Shown: piece by piece, positions 6,580-14,402 of the stretch
Numbering within the stretch: position 1 is the first letter of the stretch
How the letters are laid out: every line of letters starts with the position of its first letter
Assembly: GCA_944391275.1 (NCBI GenBank)
Contig: CALXSZ010000114.1
Location: 1 to 14,906 of the forward strand
DNA: 14,906 bases
Direction of reading: 5' to 3'
DNA from: an uncultured Syntrophomonadaceae bacterium
Lineage (GTDB): Bacteria; Bacillota; Syntrophomonadia; Syntrophomonadales; Syntrophomonadaceae
Notes under the pieces: model-generated
Told to the model about the DNA's origin: nothing
What the model saw: the letters and a program-made list of their open reading frames with translations, nothing else
Database searches by the model: none
Translations under genes and position numbers: made by a program

Positions 6580-7341
6580 ATGGAGATTATAGGGGTTATT
6601 TTATTTTTTATCGTTGGCGCGGGAGTTGGCTCGTTTGATAATGTCATCGCTTATCGTTATCCACGAGGCAAAAGTTTGTTTTTTCTTAAAAAAAATCAAT
6701 GCGAAATCTGTAAACACGAACTAAATGTTGTTGATATGCTTCCTATTATGGGCTATTTTATCCGAGGAGGCCGGTGCCGTTACTGTGATGAAAAGATTAG
6801 TATTACGCATCCTATTTCGGAAGCGGTCACAGGAATCCTTTTTGCTCTTTTGTTTTTACAGTATGGATGGAGCATAAAAACTTTAGCGGGTTGTATAATG
6901 ACAGCGGCGTTGCTGATCCAATTTGTATCGGAAATGAAATATGCAAAAACCTTAAATTTTGTCACGTATATTGCCGTTATCATAGGTCTTATTTGTTCCA
7001 ATTTGATCAATGTTGGATGGGCGTCCGCTTTATGTGGCATTGGCGTTTTTGCCGTTATTTATGGAATTATTTATTTCTTTTCCAGGAAAACAATGGGGTT
7101 AAGCGATATGAAAATGGCTTCGATCATTGCTGCTTTCTCCGGGCTTCCAGGGGCATTTTTGACTTTTATTTTATCTTCCTTTATGGCGGCGGTTGTAGCA
7201 GTCGTCTCTATGCTTTTTTTCCGCAAAAAACGAAAAATCCATTTGCGATTTGCCCCGTTTTTACTGATCAGCGGCTTTATTGCTTACACGTATACGGCTG
7301 AATTAATCAATTTGTACGTATCGTTTTTCCCACAACAATAA
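6580..7341 (+). CDS. Type IV prepilin peptidase / leader peptidase family (A24)
   Basis: The 253-aa integral membrane protein follows the PilD/ComC plan. GSFDNVIAYRYPRG is near the N terminus, then a cytoplasmic zinc-type loop with C41, C44, C66 and C69 (CEIC and CRYC) around MLPIMGYFIRGGRC. About seven hydrophobic segments follow. These enzymes cut the leader peptide of type IV pilins or competence pseudopilins and N-methylate the new end. The second catalytic Asp is present in GLSDMKMA (D176), where the usual motif is GxGD. The position of the first catalytic Asp, eight residues before the usual Pro-Asp/Asn, is Glu118 (SEMKYAKTLN). This makes activity uncertain. No pilin gene is in the window. 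The start follows AGGAGAGAGG. The DHH gene starts within 25 bases of its stop, so the two are likely cotranscribed. Confidence 0.85.
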   Translation: MEIIGVILFFIVGAGVGSFDNVIAYRYPRGKSLFFLKKNQCEICKHELNVVDMLPIMGYFIRGGRCRYCDEKISITHPISEAVTGILFALLFLQYGWSIKTLAGCIMTAALLIQFVSEMKYAKTLNFVTYIAVIIGLICSNLINVGWASALCGIGVFAVIYGIIYFFSRKTMGLSDMKMASIIAAFSGLPGAFLTFILSSFMAAVVAVVSMLFFRKKRKIHLRFAPFLLISGFIAYTYTAELINLYVSFFPQQ

Positions 7342-7361
7342 GAACAAAAGGATTTATGACG

Positions 7362-8348
7362 ATGTATTGGAATAAACTCTTAAAATGTGTTCAGGGACAT
7401 GCAGTTTATATACAACCGCACGATTTTCCTGATCCAGATGCCTTGGCAAGTGCATTTGCCCTCCAATCATTTTTGGAATACTACCAAATTTCTTCGGAAA
7501 TCTGTTATGCTGGACGAATTGAAACGCGTAGTACGTTACTCATGTTAGAAATGTTGGAAATAAAACCCAAACGAATCTCAGAAATAAAAGAGATGAGCGA
7601 AAAGGATTATATTATTAATGTGGACGCTCAAAAAGGGAATGCGAATATTACGGACGTACCGGGAAAAGTTGTTGCGTGTATTGATCATCATCCGTTGGTT
7701 GGGACCTACCCTTACCAGTATCAGGACGTGAGGAAAGCCGGGTCCTGTTCTTCCTTAGTTGCCGGCTATTTTTATGATAGTGGGGTGCCGATTGGAAAAA
7801 AAGAAGCGACTGCTTTGCTATACGGAATTCACATCGATACCAACCAATTACGCCGCGGACTTACAGATCTGGATGTGGATATGTATCATTATCTTTATCC
7901 GAGGTCCAATACGGTTTATTTAAATCAATTGCTCAGCAGCAAACTGGAATATCGTGATTTAAAAGCGTTTGGAACGGCGATTAATAATGTTCAGATTATT
8001 GAACATGTCGGTTTTGCCTATATTCCTTTTGATTGCCCCGACGCTCTGCTGGGGATGCTTTCCGATTTTATTTTGTCTTTGGATGTAGTAAATTGTTCAG
8101 TGGTGTATACTTTGCGCCCGGAAGGATTGAAAGTGTCTGTTCGTTGTTCCGCAGGAGAGTTGCATGCTGGACAGATTATTAAAGAGGTCGCTGAGAGTTT
8201 CGGCGGCGGTGGCGGAGGGCATGCTGAAATGGCAGGTGGCTTCATTCCAAAAGCATCCGTAAACATGGAAGATCCAGATTGGGAAAACCAGATTCGCACC
8301 CGTTTTCTAGAGATAGTGCATCAATCCGAAAATGAGTCCGTCCTTTGA
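7362..8348 (+). CDS. DHH-family phosphoesterase (NrnA-like nanoRNase/pAp phosphatase family)
   Basis: The protein shows all the manganese-site motifs of DHH/DHHA1 phosphoesterases: HDFPDPDALAS (motif I), NVDAQ (II), CIDHHPLVG (the DHH triad), GIHIDTNQL (IV), and a C-terminal DHHA1 domain ending in a run of six glycines and HAEMAGG. NrnA relatives degrade two- to five-base RNA fragments or hydrolyse pAp, and others cleave cyclic dinucleotides. Length (about 328 aa) fits NrnA. The family is certain; the substrate is not. I chose ATG 7362 because AAGGA lies 9 bases before it, against only 3 for the ATG at 7356. It probably shares the promoter at 6486. The six-glycine run is longer than the usual GGGH. 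Confidence 0.88.
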   Translation: MYWNKLLKCVQGHAVYIQPHDFPDPDALASAFALQSFLEYYQISSEICYAGRIETRSTLLMLEMLEIKPKRISEIKEMSEKDYIINVDAQKGNANITDVPGKVVACIDHHPLVGTYPYQYQDVRKAGSCSSLVAGYFYDSGVPIGKKEATALLYGIHIDTNQLRRGLTDLDVDMYHYLYPRSNTVYLNQLLSSKLEYRDLKAFGTAINNVQIIEHVGFAYIPFDCPDALLGMLSDFILSLDVVNCSVVYTLRPEGLKVSVRCSAGELHAGQIIKEVAESFGGGGGGHAEMAGGFIPKASVNMEDPDWENQIRTRFLEIVHQSENESVL

Positions 8349-8390
8349 AGGGGGGATCAGCATCCGGTCTCCCTCAAATCATCCTTTTCT

Positions 8391-8543
8391 TTAAAATATT
8401 TTCATTCTTAGTTTTCCTGACTTATTCTCTTGTATGATCAGATGAACATGGTTTTCGTAGTTAATCATGCGTTTGGTAAAAGGTTGTATTAAACGATGAA
8501 GATCATTCAAGAGAGAGATTGGTGTTACAGGAATTCTCCATTT
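8391..8543 (-). pseudogene. Short open stretch resembling a transposase HUH motif (relic?)
   Basis: On the minus strand, 50 codons are open between a TAG (8544-8546) and a TAA (8391-8393). They include RMINYENHVHLIIQENKSG. The NHVHLII core resembles the metal-binding motif of IS200/REP-type Y1 transposases (commonly MPNHVHLLI). There is no start codon with a ribosome binding site, and no catalytic tyrosine region follows. It could be a relic or chance. Confidence 0.2.
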
Positions 8544-8569
8544 CTATACGCAACCGATGTGAATTCCTA

Positions 8570-8629
8570 GTTTACTATCCCTTTATAAAAATAGAGATAA
8601 AATATGATCGTTTAGTAAACCGCTTTTTT
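8570..8629 (+). repeat. Inverted repeat GTTTACTA/TAGTAAAC with following T-tract
   Basis: GTTTACTA (8570-8577) and TAGTAAAC (8613-8620) flank 35 AT-rich bases and are followed by CGC and a T-run (8623-8629). As RNA this would be a large-loop hairpin with a U-tract, a weak terminator candidate. It lies 222 bases after the DHH gene. Function is uncertain. Confidence 0.3.
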
Positions 8630-8756
8630 AGCAGAAGAATAGGACGGGTCAATGGCGATCGGCATAATCTTTATTAGAGCAGGAGCAATTGGGTTGGAAA
8701 ATATAAACCGGTCAAACGGGACGGGGAAAAATCAAATACGTTTTACGAATAAAAGA

Positions 8757-8786
8757 TTGACGCTTTTGGATCATTCGTAGTATGAT
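8757..8786 (+). promoter_or_regulatory. Promoter of the riboflavin operon
   Basis: TTGACG (8757-8762) and TATGAT (8781-8786) are 18 bases apart. Transcription would start near 8793, shortly before the FMN aptamer at 8811, so the whole aptamer is in the transcript. Confidence 0.6.
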
Positions 8787-8810
8787 AAAAATATAAACTT
8801 CATAAACAGT

Positions 8811-8921
8811 TTTTCTTCGGGGATGGGTGAAATTCCCTATTGGCGGTATAGCCCGCGAGCCGGAAGGCAGGATTCGGTGAAACTCCGGGGCCAACAGTGA
8901 CAGTCTGGATGGGGAGGAAAA
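8811..8921 (+). ncRNA. FMN riboswitch aptamer (RFN element)
   Basis: The conserved core is easily recognised: CTTCGGGG, then GGGTGAAATTCCC, GGCGGTATAGCCCGCGAGCC, GATTCGGTGAAACTCCGGGG and a final GTCTGGATGG. The closing stem is TTTTCTTC (8811-8818) with GAGGAAAA (8914-8921), 8 bp with one G-U. It binds FMN and reduces expression of riboflavin genes when flavin is plentiful. It lies upstream of ribD, and an intrinsic terminator at 9066 is the likely expression platform. The gap of about 145 bases between aptamer and terminator is long. Confidence 0.95.
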
Positions 8922-9032
8922 GCGACAGCAATCAGGCAAATGATTTTTTGAAGAGCGGCGTAAGGCTCGAAATTTGTTGTGCGAATTTTGAGAAAAGATG
9001 TTGTGCATTTTGCGCTGTTTTTTTCAATCACT

Positions 9033-9041
9033 TGCTATAAT
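9033..9041 (+). promoter_or_regulatory. Extended -10 element between riboswitch and terminator
   Basis: TGCTATAAT contains a perfect TATAAT (9036-9041) with an upstream TGn extension. No good -35 is seen 17 bases upstream. A transcript from here would begin near 9048, bypass the FMN aptamer and still meet the terminator at 9066. It may be a genuine secondary promoter or chance in AT-rich DNA. Confidence 0.3.
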
Positions 9042-9065
9042 GTTTTGTTGCCAATTTTCGCAAGG

Positions 9066-9089
9066 CGCCTCGAATGAGGCGTTTTTTTT
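9066..9089 (+). terminator. Intrinsic terminator in the riboflavin leader
   Basis: CGCCTC (9066-9071) pairs with GAGGCG (9076-9081) around GAAT and is followed by eight T residues (9082-9089). It lies 40 bases before the ribD start codon and is the probable FMN-controlled attenuator. Upstream, CTCGAAATT and AATTTTGAG (8967-8993) can form a 9-bp stem and may take part in the switching. Confidence 0.85.
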
Positions 9090-9129
9090 ATGAGAAAGCT
9101 GTAATATAGAGGAAAGAAGTGGTGACGAA

Positions 9130-10257
9130 ATGGAGAACGTTTTTTCAAAGCGGACACAAGATGAAGTTTATATGATGCATGCGTTATCTTTGGCGGGTAG
9201 AGCAAGAGGTAGGACCAATCCCAATCCCATGGTGGGGGCTGTTCTCGTAAAAGACGGGAAAATTGTAGGAGAGGGATGGCATCATAAGGCGGGAACGCCG
9301 CATGCGGAAGTTCATGCCTTACAGATGGCTGCTGAAAAGGCCAGAGGAAGCACCCTTTATGTGACATTGGAACCTTGCAGTCATTATGGGAAAACGCCGC
9401 CCTGTGCAGACGCTGTGATTGAAGCTGGAATAAAGAAAGCAGTTATTGCGATCAAAGATCCGAATCCATTGGTAGCTGGACAAGGAATTGAAAAGCTTCA
9501 AACGGCTGGAATTGAAGTAACCGTTGGCGTTTGCGCAGAAGAAGCGAGAAATTTAAACGAAGTATTTTTTAAATATATTCAAACTCACCAACCGTTTGTC
9601 TTATTAAAAACAGCGATGACATTAGATGGGAAAATTGCAACGACTTCTGGAAATTCCCGATGGATCAGCAACGAAAGTTCTCGACAATATGTTCATGAAC
9701 TGCGAAATACGCATGACGCGATTGTAGTTGGCATAGGCACCGTTTTAAAAGATGATCCGATGCTGAATACCCGTCTAAAAAGCGGGGAAAATCATGATCC
9801 AGTTCGTGTGATATTGGATCGTCAATTGCAGATTCCTCCGACCAGTCAAATTGTTTGCAGCGCTCGGAAACAACAGACCATTGTTGTGTGTGCATTTCAT
9901 CCGGAAGAGAAAAAAAAGCGGGCTTTGGAAGCAGCGGGAATTGAAATTTTAGAAGTTCCTTCGACCGATCAAGGAGTGGATTTGCATTTCCTTTTAAAAG
10001 AATTAGGGAAAAGAGAAATTTGCAGTTTGTTGATCGAAGGCGGGGGAGAGGTGTATGCTTCCTTTTTGCGTGAAAGATTGGTGGACAAAATTTGCTGGTT
10101 TATCGCGCCTAAAATTTTTGGCGGGAAAATGGCTCCCGGACCCATTGGAGGCGTAGGCGTAGATTTGGTGGAGGATGCGGTTGCAATTGAGCGAATGACG
10201 TTGCAATGGTTTGGACATGATTTGTGTATCATGGGTTATCCGTGTTATAAAAAATAG
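9130..10257 (+). CDS. ribD: RibD, bifunctional pyrimidine deaminase/reductase of riboflavin synthesis
   Basis: The 375-aa enzyme has an N-terminal cytidine-deaminase-fold domain with HAEVHAL (H58, catalytic E60) and PCSHYGKTPPC (zinc ligands C83 and C92). This removes the pyrimidine amino group from the GTP cyclohydrolase II product. The C-terminal reductase domain starts near 150 (LLKTAMTLDGKIATTSGNSR) and ends with LLIEGGGEVYASFLRERLVD and the NADPH-dependent RibG fold. It reduces the ribosyl side chain. Length is normal. It is the first gene of the four-gene riboflavin operon, controlled by the FMN riboswitch and terminator upstream. GAGGAAAG and GGTGA lie before the start. The next gene begins 26 bases after the stop. 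Confidence 0.96.
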   Translation: MENVFSKRTQDEVYMMHALSLAGRARGRTNPNPMVGAVLVKDGKIVGEGWHHKAGTPHAEVHALQMAAEKARGSTLYVTLEPCSHYGKTPPCADAVIEAGIKKAVIAIKDPNPLVAGQGIEKLQTAGIEVTVGVCAEEARNLNEVFFKYIQTHQPFVLLKTAMTLDGKIATTSGNSRWISNESSRQYVHELRNTHDAIVVGIGTVLKDDPMLNTRLKSGENHDPVRVILDRQLQIPPTSQIVCSARKQQTIVVCAFHPEEKKKRALEAAGIEILEVPSTDQGVDLHFLLKELGKREICSLLIEGGGEVYASFLRERLVDKICWFIAPKIFGGKMAPGPIGGVGVDLVEDAVAIERMTLQWFGHDLCIMGYPCYKK

Positions 10258-10283
10258 CAAAGTTTTCAGAAAAGGGGACAAGG

Positions 10284-10931
10284 ATGTTTACAGGAATTAT
10301 TGAAGAATTAGGACAGCTTCGTAAGCTGGAAAAAGGAAATGAATGGGGAAAAATTTCTATAACGGCGCACAATGTGTTGGAAGATGTTCAAGTAGGAGAC
10401 AGTATTGCCGTCAACGGGGTCTGTTTAACGGTTGTTCAGTTTGATGATCAGCATTTTGAGGCTGATGTTATGGCGGAAACATTAGAAAAAACCAATTTGG
10501 GGCAATTGGCGCTTGGGAATTATGTCAATTTGGAACGTGCCGTGCGCTTGAGTGATCATATGGGCGGACATATTGTTCAAGGACACGTGGATGGCGTAGG
10601 AAGGCTTCTGGAAGAACATCAGGTGGGAATTGCAAAAGTTGTAACCATTCAGGCGCCCAAAAATGTTCTAGACTTTACAGTACCCAAGGGTTCGATTGCA
10701 ATTGACGGAATTAGTTTAACGGTGATTGATGTGACCAATGAAACCTTCAGTGTTTCATTGATTCCGCATACAGCCGCTTTAACAACCTTAGGATATAAAA
10801 AAATGGGCGATACGGTTAATTTAGAAACGGATATCGTAGGGCGATATATCTATAAATTTATGCATCATGAAGAAGATCAGCCTGAAAATACTTTGACCTT
10901 TTCCGTACTTCAGGAAAATGGATTTATATAA
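10284..10931 (+). CDS. ribE: Riboflavin synthase alpha chain
   Basis: The 215-aa protein begins with the hallmark MFTGIIEELG and consists of two lumazine-binding beta-barrel repeats. The first carries VNGVCLTVVQ, the second IDGISLTVIDV and IPHTAALTTLG. MGGHIVQGHVDGVG marks the junction. It is a trimeric enzyme that dismutates two molecules of 6,7-dimethyl-8-ribityllumazine to riboflavin plus the pyrimidine that lumazine synthase reuses. AAAAGGGGA precedes the start. It lies between ribD (26-base gap) and ribBA (12-base gap) in a typical Bacillota order. The symbol ribE follows Bacillus usage; in E. coli the same enzyme is called ribC. Confidence 0.96.
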   Translation: MFTGIIEELGQLRKLEKGNEWGKISITAHNVLEDVQVGDSIAVNGVCLTVVQFDDQHFEADVMAETLEKTNLGQLALGNYVNLERAVRLSDHMGGHIVQGHVDGVGRLLEEHQVGIAKVVTIQAPKNVLDFTVPKGSIAIDGISLTVIDVTNETFSVSLIPHTAALTTLGYKKMGDTVNLETDIVGRYIYKFMHHEEDQPENTLTFSVLQENGFI

Positions 10932-10943
10932 GGAGGAAACGAA

Positions 10944-12161
10944 ATGGATCGGTTTAATACAGTAGAAGAAGCGATTTGGGATATTCGCAATGGAAAAATG
11001 GTGATTGTAGTGGATGATGAAAATCGTGAAAACGAAGGAGATATTATTGTTGCCGCTCAAAAATGTACGCCGGAAATTGTGAATTTTATGGCTTCGCATG
11101 CGAAAGGACTCATTTGTATGCCCATGTTGGGGTCGCGATTGGATGAATTACAAATTAACCAAATGGTCGAAAAAAATACGGATAATCATGAAACGGCTTT
11201 TACCGTTTCGGTGGATCATATTAGTACCACAACCGGGATTTCCGCGTTTGAACGTGCCGCTACGATCGATGCGATGATTAATCCGGAAACAAAGCCGTCA
11301 GATCTTCGGCGACCCGGACATGTTTTCCCTTTGCGTTACAAAGAAGGTGGCGTCTTAAAAAGAACGGGGCATACGGAAGCTTCGGTTGATTTAGCTCGTT
11401 TAGCAGGGTTATATCCGGCAGCCGTTATTTGTGAAATCATGAATGATGACGGAACGATGGCGCGAGTTCCTCAATTGATGGAATTTAAGGATAAATATGG
11501 GATTAAAATGATTACCGTTGCCAGTTTGATCGAATATCGTCGCCGTAAAGAAAAAATGATTGAGCGAATTGGAGAAGCTCACCTTCCTACCGAGTATGGC
11601 GACTTTGATATTGTAGCATTCCGTTCGGTTTTGGACGATAAGGAACATATCGCTTTGGTAAAGGGCGAGTGGAAAAAAGAGGAACCGATTTTGGTGCGGG
11701 TTCATTCCGAATGCCTTACGGGAGATGTATTTGGTTCCTGCCGCTGTGACTGTGGCGAACAATTAAAAGCGGCCATGCGCATGATTGAAAAAGCCCAGAA
11801 GGGCGTGTTGCTCTATATGCGTCAAGAAGGACGCGGAATTGGTTTAGGCAATAAAATCCGGGCGTACCACCTCCAAGACAATGGGTTGGATACTGTTGAG
11901 GCGAATATTAAATTAGGGTTCCCGGAAGATTTACGCGAATACGGGATCGGCGCTCAAATTTTATCGGAATTAGGCGTACGAAAAATGCGTTTAATGACGA
12001 ATAATCCTAAAAAAATCAGAGGCTTAGAGGGATATGGTCTGGAAGTGGTTGAACGCGTTCCGATTGAAATGCAAACCAAAAAAGAGAATGAATACTACAT
12101 GCGAACAAAAAAGGAAAAAATGGGGCATATTCTGGATCTGGACGAAGCAAAGGCAAAATAA
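10944..12161 (+). CDS. ribBA: RibBA, bifunctional DHBP synthase / GTP cyclohydrolase II
   Basis: The 405-aa protein supplies both precursors of the pathway. Residues 1 to about 200 are 3,4-dihydroxy-2-butanone-4-phosphate synthase: [12 protein letters not shown] (acidic metal site) and [20 protein letters not shown], acting on ribulose 5-phosphate. Residues from about 205 are GTP cyclohydrolase [22 protein letters not shown] with zinc ligands C257, C268 and C270, then the active-site loop [20 protein letters not shown]. Both active sites look intact. An extra lysine-rich tail of about 25 residues follows NNPKK and the last folded segment. An AAGGAGG-like site (AAGGAGGAAACGA) precedes the start. 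It is the third gene of the FMN-controlled operon. Confidence 0.96.
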   Translation: MDRFNTVEEAIWDIRNGKMVIVVDDENRENEGDIIVAAQKCTPEIVNFMASHAKGLICMPMLGSRLDELQINQMVEKNTDNHETAFTVSVDHISTTTGISAFERAATIDAMINPETKPSDLRRPGHVFPLRYKEGGVLKRTGHTEASVDLARLAGLYPAAVICEIMNDDGTMARVPQLMEFKDKYGIKMITVASLIEYRRRKEKMIERIGEAHLPTEYGDFDIVAFRSVLDDKEHIALVKGEWKKEEPILVRVHSECLTGDVFGSCRCDCGEQLKAAMRMIEKAQKGVLLYMRQEGRGIGLGNKIRAYHLQDNGLDTVEANIKLGFPEDLREYGIGAQILSELGVRKMRLMTNNPKKIRGLEGYGLEVVERVPIEMQTKKENEYYMRTKKEKMGHILDLDEAKAK

Positions 12162-12196
12162 CAAAAGAAAAAAGATTGATGTTGGAGGGAAAAACC

Positions 12197-12670
12197 ATGG
12201 CGCATATTTTAGAAGGAAAACTGATTGGGAGTTCTGAACAAAGATATGGGATTGTTGTAGCGCGTTTTAATGAATTTATTACCAGTAAATTATTAGGTGG
12301 ATGTTTGGACGTTTTGAACCGACATGGCGTAGCCCCTGATCATGTGGATGTAGCTTGGGTACCTGGAGCATTTGAAATTCCAATTGTTGCTCAGAAAATG
12401 TTGGAGAACCAGGAAAAACCCTATTCGGCAATTATTTGTTTGGGAGCGGTTATTCGTGGGGCGACACCGCATTTTGATTTAATTTGTAATGAAGTCACAA
12501 AAGGGATTGCGCAAGTGATGTTAACTTCTGGAAAACCGGTTATAAATGGTTTGGTGACAACCAATAGTATTGAGCAGGCCGTTGAAAGAGCCGGTACGAA
12601 AGCTGGAAATAAAGGTTCAGATGCGGCGGCTACGGCCATTGAAATGGTGAACTTATTGGAACAATTATAA
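12197..12670 (+). CDS. ribH: 6,7-dimethyl-8-ribityllumazine synthase
   Basis: The 157-aa protein is a complete lumazine synthase: [15 protein letters not shown] at the substrate pocket, WVPGAFEIP, then [20 protein letters not shown] with the catalytic His92, and a C-terminal [14 protein letters not shown]. It condenses the ribityl-aminouracil with dihydroxybutanone phosphate, and family members form pentamers or 60-subunit shells. The start at 12197 is set by GGAGGG seven bases upstream and by [11 protein letters not shown], where homologues begin. In-frame TTG and ATG codons at 12176 and 12179 lie before that site and are unlikely. It is the last gene of the operon, followed within 11 bases by a strong terminator. 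Confidence 0.96.
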   Translation: MAHILEGKLIGSSEQRYGIVVARFNEFITSKLLGGCLDVLNRHGVAPDHVDVAWVPGAFEIPIVAQKMLENQEKPYSAIICLGAVIRGATPHFDLICNEVTKGIAQVMLTSGKPVINGLVTTNSIEQAVERAGTKAGNKGSDAAATAIEMVNLLEQL

Positions 12671-12680
12671 AATAAATCCA

Positions 12681-12716
12681 AAATGGTGCAATCGAAGAAG
12701 GATTGCACCATTTTTT
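12681..12716. terminator. Strong bidirectional terminator after ribH
   Basis: AAATGGTGCAATC (12681-12693) pairs perfectly over 13 bp with GATTGCACCATTT (12701-12713) around a 7-base loop. T6 (12711-12716) follows on the plus strand and a shorter T-run on the minus strand. It separates the riboflavin operon from the convergent nitrilase-family gene and can serve both. Confidence 0.92.
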
Positions 12717-12732
12717 ATAGAGGAAATCTGAA

Positions 12733-13602
12733 TTATTTGAGAATAGATGAATCACAGAAAACCTGTTGAATGGGAAGGTGGGGAACAATTTCGTACAGAT
12801 CGGTTCTGCGGTGTTTTAAAAGAGGAAGCTCTTGACGTACCTCGGGGAGAAGAGTCGAATCCAGATCGGCGTATAATATTTTTTCATCGGTTTGAGCTTG
12901 GGCCAAAACTTTTCCCCAAGGATCAACGATCATGGAATATCCCCAAGGTTGGAAAGCGTTTTCCGGATTGCGGGCCGTAGAAGCCGCAGCAATAAAAATT
13001 TGATGATCAACTGCCCGGCAACGCATGGTTAAATCCCAATGCATTTCTCCGGTTGCCTTGGAAAAAGAGGCGGGAATAAATATCGCTTGAGCGCCAGCGT
13101 CAACCAATAGACGGAACAATTCGGGGAAACGTGCATCGTAACAAATGACCGTTGAGAGAACCCAATCTTTATAATGAATCAAACGAAGTTGGTTGCCTGG
13201 AGAAAGAACAGCTGATTCTTGGAAGGAAACACGATGATTCATATTAACATCGAATAGATGAATTTTTTGGTATTGTGTCAGCAATTCTCCTTGTGGACTA
13301 AAGGTTAAATTGGTGTTATAAAAATTCCCGTTTTCTCCTTTTTCTGGGATCGAACCGGCGATTAATAAAATATTTTCTTGTTTGGCTAAAGAAGATAAAA
13401 AATCGCGGATATCGCTTTGGAGAGGAACAGCATAGTGTTTCATGGCTTTTAAACTGTAAGGGATCAAAAACATCTCTGGAAGAACAACCACTTCGGCTTG
13501 ATGTTGAGCGGCTTCGTGAACCAATTGAGCGGCATGTTCCAGATTCGTCTGAGGGTCTTTTTGCACTTGCATTTGGCATACGGCGATTTGTAAAGTGGAC
13601 AT
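12733..13602 (-). CDS. Nitrilase-superfamily carbon-nitrogen hydrolase, omega-amidase (Nit2)-like
   Basis: The 289-aa protein has the Glu-Lys-Cys triad of the superfamily: E43 in VVLPEMF, K113 in QKIHLFD and C154 in TVICYDARFPEL. SFQESAVLSPG, the HWDLTMRCRAVDHQIFIAAAS segment and the length match Nit2-type omega-amidases. These hydrolyse alpha-ketoglutaramate and alpha-ketosuccinamate, the deaminated forms of Gln and Asn, to the keto acids. Nit2 usually has a DVPG after the lysine motif, and here it is NMNH, so substrate preference may differ. It is transcribed leftward, alone, between two terminators. GAAGGG lies upstream of the start. Superfamily and triad are certain; the substrate is inferred. 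Confidence 0.88.
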   Translation of the reverse strand: MSTLQIAVCQMQVQKDPQTNLEHAAQLVHEAAQHQAEVVVLPEMFLIPYSLKAMKHYAVPLQSDIRDFLSSLAKQENILLIAGSIPEKGENGNFYNTNLTFSPQGELLTQYQKIHLFDVNMNHRVSFQESAVLSPGNQLRLIHYKDWVLSTVICYDARFPELFRLLVDAGAQAIFIPASFSKATGEMHWDLTMRCRAVDHQIFIAAASTARNPENAFQPWGYSMIVDPWGKVLAQAQTDEKILYADLDSTLLPEVRQELPLLKHRRTDLYEIVPHLPIQQVFCDSSILK

Positions 13603-13620
13603 TTTATCCCTTCTTTCAAA

Positions 13621-13644
13621 ATATTGAGAATAATATTGAGAATA
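13621..13644. repeat. Two tandem 12-bp repeats upstream of the nitrilase gene
   Basis: ATATTGAGAATA occurs twice head to tail (13621-13632 and 13633-13644), just upstream of the minus-strand start at 13602. Spacing of about one helical turn would suit a DNA-binding protein. No regulator is recognised and the sequence may be incidental. Confidence 0.35.
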
Positions 13645-13650
13645 TAGAAG

Positions 13651-13680
13651 AAAAGAGAGTATGTCGGGATACTCTCTTTT
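13651..13680 (-). terminator. Terminator after livF (potentially bidirectional)
   Basis: AAAAGAGAGTAT (13651-13662) pairs perfectly over 12 bp with ATACTCTCTTTT (13669-13680) around a 6-base loop. Read leftward it follows the livF stop by 11 bases and is trailed by a TTTTCTTCT tract, so it ends the branched-chain importer transcript. Confidence 0.85.
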
Positions 13681-13691
13681 TTGTCAAAATT

Positions 13692-14402
13692 TTAACTTCC
13701 CAAGTAAGCTGATTTAACTGCGGGGTTCTTTAATAAATCTTTTCCTTTTCCAGATAGTGTAATGCGGCCTGTCTCCATAACATAACCTATATCCGCAATT
13801 TTCAAAGCCATGTTGGCGTTTTGTTCAATAAGAAGAATAGTTACACCTTGCTTATTAATTTCTTGGATAATATCGAAAATATTGCGAACGATAATCGGCG
13901 CTAATCCCAAAGAGGGTTCATCCATCATCAATAATTTGGGTCGGCTCATTAGCGCCCGACCCACTGCAAGCATCTGTTGCTCCCCGCCGGATAATGTCCC
14001 GCCATATTGCCATTCACGCTCTTTCAAACGGGGAAATAGGTGAAAAATCCAATCCAAATCGTCCCGCAAATCATCTTTTCTTAAATAAGCGCCAATACGC
14101 AAATTTTCCATCACCGTTAGATCGGGGAAAATTTTGCGGCCCTCGGGAACTAAAGTAATGCCTTTTGCAACCAGCGTGGTGACGTTTTTATTTGTGAGTT
14201 CTTCGTCAAATAACTTGATGGAACCGCTGCGAGGACGAACCAAACCGGAAATGGTACGTAAGGTTGTACTTTTACCGGCTCCGTTGGCGCCGACTAACGT
14301 AACAATACTTTTTTCGGGTACTTCAAAACTGATTCCTTTTACCGCTTCAATTCCGCCGTAATTTACTTTTAAATCCGTTACTTTAAGCATCGTTGTCTGC
14401 AT
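13692..14402 (-). CDS. livF: LivF, branched-chain amino acid ABC transporter ATPase
   Basis: The 236-aa ATPase has Walker A GANGAGKST (38-46), the LivF hallmark LVPEGRKIFPDLTVMENL (84-101), signature TLSGGEQQM (136-144) and Walker B LLMMDEPS (157-164). After Walker B it has LIEQN in place of the common switch His, which is normal for LivF. It forms the motor of a LIV-I type importer for branched-chain amino acids, or related substrates such as urea or amides, with LivG. The start at 14402 follows GGAGG by 9 bases. An internal ATG at 14390 is where some homologues begin but has no suitable site. Its start overlaps the end of livG by 20 bases, so translation is coupled. Confidence 0.94.
   Translation of the reverse strand: MQTTMLKVTDLKVNYGGIEAVKGISFEVPEKSIVTLVGANGAGKSTTLRTISGLVRPRSGSIKLFDEELTNKNVTTLVAKGITLVPEGRKIFPDLTVMENLRIGAYLRKDDLRDDLDWIFHLFPRLKEREWQYGGTLSGGEQQMLAVGRALMSRPKLLMMDEPSLGLAPIIVRNIFDIIQEINKQGVTILLIEQNANMALKIADIGYVMETGRITLSGKGKDLLKNPAVKSAYLGS

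Noticed and set aside
8347..8380. GGGGGATC / GGTCTCCC hairpin right after the DHH gene as terminator
   Set aside because: The stem needs two G-U pairs and is followed by only a broken T-rich stretch about 15 bases later, so it is too weak to call.
8652..8780. 42-codon plus-strand frame with an AGGACGGG-like site
   Set aside because: It overlaps the -35 and spacer of the riboflavin promoter, has no recognisable motif, and lies in non-coding-looking DNA.
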